Positions 1 to 8,883 of a DNA stretch of 41,834 nucleotides are shown in pieces (positions within the stretch are counted from its first letter, which is position 1; each line of letters opens with the position of its first letter). Source of the stretch: Bigelowiella natans CCMP2755. Lineage: Eukaryota > Cercozoa > Chlorarachniophyceae. The stretch is taken from the NCBI GenBank assembly GCA_000320545.1, contig ADNK01002079.1:1-41834 (forward strand), in the 5' to 3' direction. Position numbers and translations under genes: made by a program. The notes below the pieces were generated by a model. It was given only the letters and a program-made list of their open reading frames with translations, did no database searches and was not told where the DNA came from.

Positions 1-52
<52 letters not shown>

Positions 53-55
53 ATA
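1..55. repeat. Compound (AT)n-(GT)n microsatellite at the left edge
   Basis: An uninterrupted AT dinucleotide run passes directly into a GT run of about 20 bases. It is simple-sequence DNA and codes for nothing. Confidence 0.95.
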
Positions 56-1300
56 TAATTTGTGCATATATCCTCAATTTGCATCCCTTCCGTGCGGAAA
101 GCTACTCAACGCAACGACCCTCATTCATTCTGTGACGATGCACAGGGCCACGTGCAGACGCGGTAATCAGCACTTTGCCCGGACACGGAGTTTCGAGGTA
201 GGAGGCAGCGTGTAGTACGTGGGTGGTTTGATGGTATGTTCGTATAATTATGCGGTTTATTACTTCTTACAGGGGCAGAGAGTGTTGGGTTTCCTGCCTT
301 CCCCTTCTAGCCCCCCCCCCCCCCCCTTTTCACACGCACACACGTGTACACATGTGCGTAGTCTGTACGAGTTGTTTGTGTTGCGCCTCATTTTGCCAAC
401 ACACCGCTATCACACAGGCATGCGCCCATACTGGCTGGAGATCATTTGCTTGAGAAATTGGCGAGAACAAATGTGTAACCGGCCCGCCAAGGTTGCATTC
501 ATAGCGCAACCATGAGCTAACAGACACGCCCATGCAAGCATGACACGTCTAGACGTGTGTGCACGTGTGTTCATGTCACATGGCCACATTGGGATGACCA
601 TTGAAAAGATTCAATCACTTCGTTGCATCCGTCTTGTGCATTCATGTTGTACACTCATGCATGTGCATCAATGCACGTTGATGTCCACTTCCTTCGCCGG
701 CTCTCCGCATGGACAATGCAAGCGATTCATCAGGCCCGCGCACTGCTGGACGACTGCTGGACTTGGCCAGCTCTGGAACTGGCCCTGCTAGCCTGCCCCA
801 CTCTGGCACTCGTGGGGTCTGCATTGCTCCCACGCGTGCTGGCTAGCTGGCGTGTTGCGAGCATGTGTGCTAGCTAGCGTGTGTGATGTGTAAGCAACAA
901 TAATGACAATCATCGTAACCGCCAATGGCGGTATCTGCGATGTGGGCAGAGCCCACCTGCTCGCAAAGCGATGCGACAGCATTGTGCGACTGCATCATTG
1001 TGCTGCATCATGTCACATCATCACACTTGTGTTTCCAAGGGGTGTTTTTCAGGGGAGGGGGCATGCACATGTGAAGTGCACATGTACATGATGTGCATGT
1101 GCATGTGCACATGTGCATCATGAAAAGTTTGGTTTTCAAAATGCCTTTCATGCCCCTGGTGTGTGTGCACATGTGCACATGTGTGCATCACATGCATGTG
1201 CACATGTGCATGTACATGCACATGTGTGTGCATGTACATGTATGTTGCAATTTAAATTTTTTTAGTTTTCATGATGCCCCAGAAGCCCTCATTAACAACA
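56..1300. other. Gene-poor low-complexity DNA
   Basis: I see no convincing coding exon here. The stretch has a poly-C run near 310-326 and many CATG, TGCA and ACGT words. The short open frames are rich in His, Cys, Met and Val, which is what CATG/TGTG repeats give in any frame. Confidence 0.6.
1060..1245. repeat. Alternating purine-pyrimidine CATG/TGCA satellite
   Basis: Dense irregular repeats of GTGCACATG, TGCATG and ACATG make an almost strictly alternating purine-pyrimidine tract. It is strongly self-complementary, so it could form hairpins or left-handed DNA. An interruption near 1120-1165 is ordinary sequence. Confidence 0.85.
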
Positions 1301-1364
1301 AAATGAATGAGGTTAGAAAAAAACACTGATCAAAGTGGGGGTCTGAAAAAAAATGAAGAAGCAT

Positions 1365-1560
1365 GCGATGTCATTACATGCGATGTGCTGTGCCGTGCGA
1401 AGCGATGTGCCGTGCTATGCATGCATGTTTGTTGCGAAGCGATGTGCCGTGCCATGTGCCGTGCCGTGCGAAGCGATTTGCGGTGCTGTGTGCCGTGCCA
1501 TGCGACTGCTGACCAACATGCGACTGGTTTGATAGCATTGTGTTGTGAGATGCTCATGCG
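1365..1560. repeat. Left array of the GAAGCGATRTGCCGTGC repeat
   Basis: Diverged tandem copies of a short unit with the core GCGATGTGCCGTGC, often preceded by GAA, mixed with CATGCGACTG words. The same core recurs at 2225-2370, so the two arrays bracket the AT-rich ORF between them. Confidence 0.85.
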
Positions 1561-1599
1561 AAAAACTACACAAAGAAATGTGTCACACGTAATTCAGTT

Positions 1600-2216
1600 A
1601 TGAACAAATCTAACGAATTGGTGAAAAAATTGTTAATTCTTTCTAAATCTAATGACATTGAGAATGCTATTGAAGAATGGAAATCTCTGAAAAGTTGTGC
1701 GATAGGTAAGCACAAAAAATGTATGATTTCTTGTCAACGACATTGTAGAAGTTTCATAAATTTAGAAACTTGTAATGTCATATATCTCAAAAACAAATAT
1801 AGTGAATTAAGTGAATATAAAATGTTGATGTGGAAGCATCTGCCAACTTTTCAACGAACGAAAAACTCTTTTCATATGGTCTTTACAATTACCTAAATGA
1901 AAAAAAACCAGTTTTACAACAATTAAACAAAACAAAACATTCGCACAGTTTAAGTCTCAAATTAAGAGCTAAAAAATCAATCAGTTTCCACGATTTTTTT
2001 GAAATTTACAAAAATAAATTAGGCTTTGAAGGATTAATCAAGTTGTTTTTGAAAATTAAAAAAATGAGAAAATTCAAAAACATTTCTAAAAGACACAAAG
2101 AATTATTTGATTTCTGTTATGATTTGTTAAAAAGAAAATACAAAAACAAATATTCCATTTATCTATCATACAATTATCCAGAAAAAACAACACAACTAAA
2201 AAAGAATGTCGTTTGA
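1600..2216 (+). pseudogene. AT-rich ORF of unknown function, probably frameshifted
   Basis: Two frames overlap here: an ATG-started one from 1600 to 1896 and a second that is open from about 1830 to 2216. Both have the same Lys/Asn/Ile/Tyr-rich composition, and together they would make a protein of about 200 residues. The simplest reading is one gene with a single-base shift near 1825-1865. The first part has a Cys/His cluster (HKKC, then CQRHC, about residues 38-50); the second part is very basic and helical. Composition is far more AT-rich than the flanks, and both sides carry the same short tandem repeat. I recognise no family. The look is that of a gene from a mobile element or an AT-rich large DNA virus, but that is inference from composition and context. 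Confidence 0.5.
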
Positions 2217-2224
2217 AAAACAGA

Positions 2225-2370
2225 CACATATGCCGTGCCGAAGCAATATGCTAATACATATGCGACTAAGCGATATGCCGTGCTAATACACTGTTATTAC
2301 GAAGCGATATGCCGTGCTAATACACTGCTATTACGAAGCGATATGCCGTGCTAATACATATGCGACTCCC
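2225..2370. repeat. Right array of the GCGATATGCCGTGC repeat
   Basis: At least four copies of a unit with the core CGAAGCGATATGCCGTGC, followed by TAATACACTG or TAATACATATGCGACT, spaced about 34 bases apart. This is the AT-richer version of the array at 1365-1560, on the other side of the broken ORF. Confidence 0.9.
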
Positions 2371-2476
2371 ACAACATACATACTTAACAATATAAGCTAT
2401 TAGCAAAAGGATTCCACTTTTACAAAACATCCAACTATGATTTTCATTTAAAGAATTGTCTCACTATAAGATTAAT

Positions 2477-2674
2477 ATGAGTAATATTAATCAAGTAAAT
2501 AAAAGTAGCACAGCAGATAAAATCTATGATGTTGACTATAAACTTAGTGAAATCGTCCTCGTAATAGATGAACTAAAAGCCGAACCGAATCCTGAATTCT
2601 ATCGCAAACTAAGATATAAACTGATGGAAGTCCACATTTGTCTAATGAGCGAAGTTGTAGATGGCTATAAATAA
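2477..2674 (+). CDS. Small acidic ORF, hypothetical
   Basis: An ATG-started frame of 65 codons in AT-rich sequence. The product is acidic and mostly helical, with a central Leu/Ile/Val-rich amphipathic stretch followed by an Arg/Lys-rich one. I recognise no family. It has the composition of the ORF at 1600-2216 and faces the kelch gene (opposite strand), the two stops being about 45 bases apart, so it may be another gene of the same relic island. An upstream TTG at 2456 is in frame, but the ATG is preferred. It could be a chance ORF. Confidence 0.35.
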   Translation: MSNINQVNKSSTADKIYDVDYKLSEIVLVIDELKAEPNPEFYRKLRYKLMEVHICLMSEVVDGYK

Positions 2675-2718
2675 CTGTATTTTCTCCAGACAGAACCCGA
2701 TGTGTGTGCGGAAGCAGT

Positions 2719-3699
2719 CTACATAGCGATGCGAAGATACTCCCCAGATTTGAGATAATTACTATCATCAACCCCACCAACGGCAAACAGTTTGCCATCC
2801 CCAACGACCACACCCAACCATCTCCTCTTAGTATTCATATCAGGGATTTTCTTCCACCCCGCATCCACATTCTTCAAGTCCAGATACTCCCCAGACTTTG
2901 AACCATACCCACCAACAGCAAACAGTTTGCCATCCCCAACGGCCACACCCAAACCCCACCTCTCAGTATTCATATCAGGGATTTCCTTCCACCCCGCATC
3001 CACATTCTTCAAATCCAGATACTCCCCAGATTTGAGACGATTACCATCCTCCCCACCAACAGCAAACAGTTTACCATCCCCAACGGCCACACCCAAATAC
3101 CGCCTCTCAGTATTCATATCAGGGATTTTCTTCCACCCCGCATCCACATTCTTCAAGTCCAGATACTCCCCAGATTTGAGACGATTACTACCATCATCCA
3201 TTCCACCGACAGCAAACAGTTTGCCATCCCCAACGGCCACACCCAAACCCCACCTCTCAGTATTCATATCAGGGATTTCCTTCCACCCCGCATCCACATT
3301 CTTCAAATCCAGATACTCCCCAGATTGGTGACGATTACTACCATCATACCCACCAACAGCAAACAGTTTGCCATCCCCAACAGCCACACCCAATTCTCTC
3401 CTCTCAGTCATCATATCAGGGATTTTCTTCCACCCCGCATCCACATTCTTCAAGTCCAGATACTCCCCAGACTTTGAACCATACCCACCAACAGCAAACA
3501 GTTTGCCATCCCCAACGGCCACACCCAAACCATATCTCTTAGTATTCATATCAGGGATTTTCGTCCACCCCTTCATCTCCAGTAATTTTTGTTTCAGCTC
3601 TGCTTCTTTCTTTATTCTTTCAGCCTCTTTCTTTTTTCTGCCTCTTCTTTCAGCATTTTGCGATCTTTGCCTTGATCTCTGCAGGGCTGGATGGTGAGG
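2719..3699 (-). pseudogene. Six-blade kelch-repeat protein with a frameshifted N-terminus
   Basis: The open frame at 3576-2719 encodes six kelch motifs of 45-50 residues. Each has a GDGKLFAVGG strand, then SGEYLDL, then GW-x-x-IP, and ends in an R-x-x-LGVAV strand. Double Gly, Tyr and Trp fall where kelch blades have them, and six is a complete beta-propeller, a protein-binding fold. The repeats are almost identical in DNA as well as protein. Upstream the coding signal continues but changes frame twice, at A-runs near 3656 and 3632. An ATG at 3699 opens a Ser/Pro-rich start, then a Lys/Glu coiled coil, which rejoins the kelch frame just before its first blade. Either the gene is decaying, or translation starts at the internal Met at 3576. 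The last blade is degenerate. Kelch arrays of this kind are common in giant DNA viruses and in protists. Confidence 0.75.
2740..3570. repeat. Tandem coding repeat, about 135-150 bp period, six copies
   Basis: The kelch blades are nearly identical at DNA level: the same words (for example CCACCCCGCATCCACATTCTTCAA on the plus strand, 24 bases) return each period. Length varies only in the loop that carries the Gly/Asp/Ser/Asn insert. Such uniformity points to recent duplication or gene conversion. Confidence 0.95.
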
Positions 3700-3766
3700 A
3701 GCTGGTCATCTGGATCAAATAATCTTTGCGAGGATGGGTGTTCAGTTATTAAAAATTTCCACTCTC

Positions 3767-4087
3767 TCAACTCACAAAAAATCCCCTATCAACTTGCTTT
3801 CTTTTTCGCTTACTAGTCCGTATTTCAACAGGTTCATCGGTCCACTTCTCTCTCGGTTTCGGTGTTTTTTTCTCAATTGCTTTTTTGACTATTTCGTTTT
3901 CAGCAGGTTTCAGTTGATTCTTGCTGAAAGTTTTGTCTAAAACACCTTCTAAAATATATCTTACTGGTCGGTCTGGTAATAATAATATGTTTTCAATTTT
4001 GTGCGGTTTCAACGAATATCTTATGTCGCCCTCCCTAAAATTACCTATTTGTTTCTCTCCTTTAAAATTCACAGACAACGCCTTCAA
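3767..4087 (-). pseudogene. Integrase C-terminal-like fragment (Polinton/large-virus type), tentative
   Basis: A 106-codon minus-strand frame with no in-frame partner upstream. Its N-terminal half has the pattern FREGDIRY, then KIENILLLPD-x-PVRY-x-LEG, then TFSKNQLKP. This resembles the small barrel after the catalytic core in retroviral-type integrases of Maverick/Polinton elements and related viruses, where a GD-x-VR strand is followed by a KI..IL....P..Y.L.G strand and an F-x-x-x-QL strand. The C-terminal half is a Lys/Arg-rich tail with SKRKRK. No catalytic D,D-35-E core is seen nearby, so it would be a remnant. The resemblance is by eye and moderate. It lies directly upstream of the kelch gene on the same strand, consistent with one decayed element. 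Confidence 0.35.
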
Positions 4088-4341
4088 TTCATGAACATCT
4101 CAATTGTTTTCGTCTCTGCAGCAGGTTCTCTCCTGGCGAAGTTGGCTTGGTTCTCATCCCGATTCCGAACCAGCATCAACCATGCCTTTCCTCTTGTCGT
4201 ATGATCAGAGCCCGCAGCCTTTACCCACGGAACATCCTCGAATGCGTTTGGATGTTTTCCCATGTAATTATCGCCTTCATTGCATTCTCTTAGCGCCTCC
4301 CTGTGAGAACGGACCGTGGACAAGCGATCATCAGGGCGAGC

Positions 4342-5841
4342 ATGCCTCACGGCGCTCATGCTGCCGGATCGATCGTCGTGGCTGCATTCCTCTTTCTCTT
4401 CCTCAGCGGATCGCTGGTGAGCCTTTTCCGCCAGTTAGTTCGACCATTGGCGTCGTTGAGATTGCTTTTATTCCGCAGAGTGGAAGTGGTGGGAACATCC
4501 GCACCAGCGAGAGCCATTCCAGCCCAGCACGCATGGAAACTCAATCCAGTGGGAAGCTGGAATTTTCAGCAACGGCTGGGAATTCATCGATGGTCAAGCT
4601 TTCTACGAACGTCGTGCAAGCCTTCTCAGAGTGGAAGTGAGTTTTCGCCCTAGCCTTCTTTTCGATGAGGGTGCTGATTTTCGAAGCAACCTCGGAATAG
4701 CCGGCACATGAGGCTAACTGTTTTGACATTAGGTATGAGGATTGGTTGGGATATGCGTTGAGCGTTGCTCAATCGGAAGGACGAAGGGCCACGTTCCTCC
4801 AAGTGGGGGCAAACGATGGGATCAAAAACGATCTGCTTTTCCCCGTGTTGAAGAAGAATTTCAGTGCATGGCTTGGCTTCATGGTTGAGCCTGCAGATTC
4901 AAACTTCAAAAGATTGAAGGACTTACATGGAGGACGGAAGGAATGGACGCTGTTAAAGGGGGTTGTCATGCCAAAATGCCCTGCATCAGGAACGGTTTCT
5001 TTCTGGGAGTACAGGGGCGATTTAAACGATAGCAGTATCCCTTTGTTCTTCCGGAACGGCCAATCAAACTCTCTGGACTTCTCCAAAAAACCAGAAAACA
5101 AGAGGTTCATGACCGAAGTGAAACAGCCGTGTGTAGACCATCTCGACGCTGTTCTCCGAGAACGTGCTAGTGCAGCCTGGCTGAAGGAATCAATGGCTAA
5201 CCCATTCTGCCAATCATGGGGTTGCAATTGCCAGGGTCTTAGTGACCTTACAGGGCTTGCGCATGGATACTACAAGTCGATCCAGAATGCAAGTGAATGC
5301 CAATTTCGATGGTGGTTGAAAAATGGGTAGGACGCCCAAAATTATATGTACACAGGAATGTCCTTGAGCGCTACAAACCCTTTCACACCATCGTTCATTT
5401 TTTTTTTGGTTATTGTTTAGATGTACGACTAAACCGAAGAAAGGAGGTCATCCTACTTCCGCCCAGTTGTCACCGAACGCAACACGACATTGGATTGATG
5501 TGTTTCAAGTCGATGTCGAGGTAATAGCAATGAAATTTCTTTTCTGCGACTAACAAGAATGGCAATTCTTTTCTCAGTCAATTCGTGCACATGGTACACT
5601 TTGTTTTCAGGGATTTGATTTCGAAGTCATCAAGAGTTTGGATGTTCATCAATTCCGTCCGAAAATTATCATGTATGAAAGTAAGATGCTAGATGGTAAG
5701 TCACAAGGCGAGGCAAGGCTCCATCTTGAGCAAGCCGGTTATTGGGTGAAGACCCACAGAGAGGATACATTGTGCGTGGATTACGCTTGGCTTCAGAGCG
5801 ACATGTTAAAAGCAGAGCTACCAGCATGCTCGATATTTTAG
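4342..5841 (+). CDS. FkbM-family SAM-dependent methyltransferase
   Basis: Four exons are resolved by phase: one ending at 4636, then 4733-5326, 5421-5520 and 5611-5841, with GT-AG introns of 96, 94 and 90 nt. Exon 2 opens the Rossmann fold with FLQVGANDG, the SAM-binding loop. Exons 3 and 4 join to give VDVEGFDFEVI, the hallmark strand of FkbM enzymes, followed by FRPKIIMYE. FkbM proteins O-methylate sugars, glycolipids or small molecules; the substrate here cannot be told. A Cys-rich insert (C-x3-W-x-C-x-C) sits before the last motifs. The start is uncertain: the frame feeding exon 2 is open back to at least 4533, while an ATG at 4342 in another frame encodes a strong transmembrane helix (about 4360-4430). 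A small unresolved splice could join them into a Golgi-type signal anchor. Confidence 0.85.
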
Positions 5842-7390
5842 ATGCTTTGTATTCATTATGTGTAGTTCCATTCCTTGTTCACATGTGAGATGGATGCAAT
5901 GGATAAATGATGAAATATTTTCAACATAGAGTCATAGCTATGTGTATTGTGTAATAGACGCAGTAATATCATGTAGTTGCTATGTACAATTATTACATGG
6001 TATGTGTGCATGGCAGCGGTGCCGACAATGATGTCTAGTCACAACTAGTTATTCAGACCGCGCGCATGGCACTTTGAGCACACATGCGCGATGTTCGCGT
6101 GCAATGTCGTTGCGGTCACAAACATCCGCCTTGGCACGTGGATGAATTTGAAAAAAAGATACACGTTGAAATTCCATCGATCTGGAACCCACTAGCCTAG
6201 TAGCCCATCTAGCCATGTCGATTACAGCACATTTTGTGTCATAAAAATCGACACTTAAAAAATGAGAACATGTGAAAATTTGTGTGATCTAGTGATGATG
6301 TTGAAATATTGAAACACCGCCAGAACTCGCGCATTTGCTCGAAATGCAACAAAGGATGGTTTGTCGTGATCATCACGCTAGCCAAGTGTGAAAATGCAAC
6401 CATTTGTCTGAAAGTTCATTTGTTTCATTGAGACGAAATTGCATCACTTTTTGCACAGCTCAAATGAAAGCAAAAAAAATCCGCAAAACGATCAAACATC
6501 GACGCACAGCGCTTCTTTGATGAAAATGCATGCACATGCTCGTTTTCCCTCGCTAGCTCGCTCCATTCACGTTCGCTTGTGTGCGCGCGCACGAACGCGC
6601 TGCCAGTTGATGAGGGAAACCGATCAGAATCATGCATGCAGGTGACACGTGAGAGCATCGACAATTAATATGCAATGGTTCTCTGCAAACCATCATCAAT
6701 GCACATGCATGCAGGTGACACGTGAGAGCATCAACAATATGCAATAGTCATCTGCAAACCATCAATGCACATGCATGCATGCATACTCATGCTAGCATGG
6801 CTAGCGAACTGCGCTAGTGCGCGTAGCGAGCAAGTAGATACATTCTTCATAAGAGCGCTCATGCTGATGCCTTATTGCACAAGGAAATTCACAAGGTATC
6901 CTGTGAAACAACGACTTCGTCGTCGATTATGTCGTCTTGACGATCATCATGACTGCTGCTGGTAGAGCGCCCAAATGCGCTGATGGGGAAACAAAAGGGG
7001 AAGGAGATGAGAGAGGGGAGGGGTAGAAATAGTGTCAGTTATTCTACCGCACACGTGCGCACCGTCGCCAAATGACACTTAGACACTATTACGCTAGGAA
7101 TTCTGTATTGCCGCCAGTTGCGCCTTTGATGGGAGATTTCGTCCAACCTAAGGTATTAGGAGAGCATGGCTCATACGATGATTCTCTGAGGCAAACGGTG
7201 GCATAGCAGCAGCGCATTCAATGCTACGCTCTCCTCAGCTAAACGGGGTCGGGGTCGTTCAACTATTTTAAAAGAAAACCATTCATTTGTACGTCTACCC
7301 ACTCGTTTATGCTATATGGAGATTTAGTTATTATAAAAATTTCCCATACAGTTATATATTGCGGGGTATTTATTGCTTATTCAATTATTC
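5842..7390. other. Gene-poor stretch
   Basis: No coding exon that I can support. It holds TGCATG/GCATGC-rich low-complexity sequence and the direct repeat at 6630-6780. An imperfect inverted repeat spans about 7160-7235 (AGGAGAGC and GCTCTCCT). Confidence 0.55.
6630..6785. repeat. Direct repeat of about 75-80 bp, two copies
   Basis: A unit beginning CATGCATGCAGGTGACACGT and running through GAGAGCATC, CAATATGCAAT and TCTGCAAACCATCA occurs twice head to tail, with a few substitutions and short deletions in the second copy. No coding potential. Confidence 0.85.
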
Positions 7391-7391
7391 A

Positions 7392-8120
7392 TCAGATATC
7401 CGTACATTTGCTTCGCATGTATATTCTCAAAATACACGACACAGTGGAGGCAGCAATACCGTAGCATCTGAAGCCGAGCTCCTCGGTCCCTGCCATCAAA
7501 GTTGGCGTGAAGATGGTACATTTGAGATTGTATATAAAAAAAACCGAGCTGCACGAATGGAACTTGCATTTAGTTTCCTCTGGGATCAATGGGCGGGATT
7601 TTGGCAATATCGATGAAAAAGCCATAAGAATACCTTTGATGACGTTCTGTATCACCCATTGATGCACAGCTGGATCACGCACCACCCCCCCCGAGCCAAC
7701 CTGCGAAGAACGTATCCAACACATAATATTATCTCCCATATTGATAAACATATATTTTATAATTTAGTATACATATCTTTATAAAATATATTAGACGGTA
7801 TCATTATGTATTTGCTGTTTAAGTGACAACAATTATCGATCACCATCACCTGCTCCTTCGTCGCCTCAAACTGCGGTTTGATAAGGATTACCAACTCAGC
7901 GTTGGGGGCAAGGACATCGACGACAGCGGGCAGTACCTGCACATATACGATGATGATGGCGCTGCATGCTGCTGCTGCTGCTGATGATGATGATGATGGT
8001 GGTGTGTAGACAATGATGATTGTGATTTCGGTTTTGAGCCATTTGAGCGGCGGTATTGATGCAGTACTCATACCCGAGTCGCATTTTCATCGCATTTAAT
8101 TATCATAAGTGAGCATATAC

Positions 8121-8194
<74 letters not shown>

Positions 8195-8209
8195 TATAAA
8201 CATAATACA

Positions 8210-8242
<33 letters not shown>

Positions 8243-8256
8243 GCATATAATATGTA

Positions 8257-8287
<31 letters not shown>

Positions 8288-8411
8288 ATAACAAGTAGCC
8301 GCTGATGTGTAATCCTATTCGTTCCTATTTAAAACCTTGAGGACGGATATGAAGGACAGATCCAACGTTGCTAACTCTATCGCATTGTTCCCAACAAGCT
8401 GATGATAGGAA

Positions 8412-8450
<39 letters not shown>

Positions 8451-8690
8451 CGAGTCAACGTGGTGCCAATGCAGTAGTCTGTACTGCCGTCATTGACGGA
8501 AAATGTATAAACCGAAACCAGGGGATTTTTTCCGAATTATAACCGGATTTGCTTGCACTCACTATCTGCGAGGTCTGTTTCTCCCTTCTTCTTCTTCTGA
8601 CCTCCGGTGTGAGCTGCCTAAGGTTCGTCCTCTCCTTCACTACGACTCTCTCATCCGTGCGGATCTGATATGTATTTTATAAATATTTAT

Positions 8691-8733
<43 letters not shown>

Positions 8734-8837
8734 TGTAGTTCAGATGCCAGCAGCGTACTTGTTTCTGGCATTACCTTCTCAGCAACTTGCCCATAGCCAA
8801 CATCTACGCCGTATCTGCAAATATTGTATGATTTATT

Positions 8838-8883
<46 letters not shown>

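Noticed and set aside
1021-1239. His/Met/Val/Cys-rich frames on both strands
   Set aside because: Artefact of CATG/TGCA repeats; all frames look alike.
1365-2370. CRISPR-like look of the repeat arrays
   Set aside because: Units are degenerate and vary in length, spacers are not unique, and the host is a eukaryote.
2792-3697. Long plus-strand open frames antisense to the kelch gene, Ser/Pro/Phe-rich
   Set aside because: They are open because the kelch repeats are in phase. The minus-strand frame has the kelch motifs and the plus-strand frames have none.
7160-7236. tRNA-like fold: GGAGAGC and GCTCTCC about 75 bases apart
   Set aside because: The ends pair like an acceptor stem, but no D arm, anticodon arm or GTTCGA-type T arm can be drawn between them.
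8103-8294. Open frames on both strands coding Tyr-Ile and Thr-His repeats
   Set aside because: They are direct translations of CA, TA and TG microsatellites and lie inside an intron of the TlyA-family gene.
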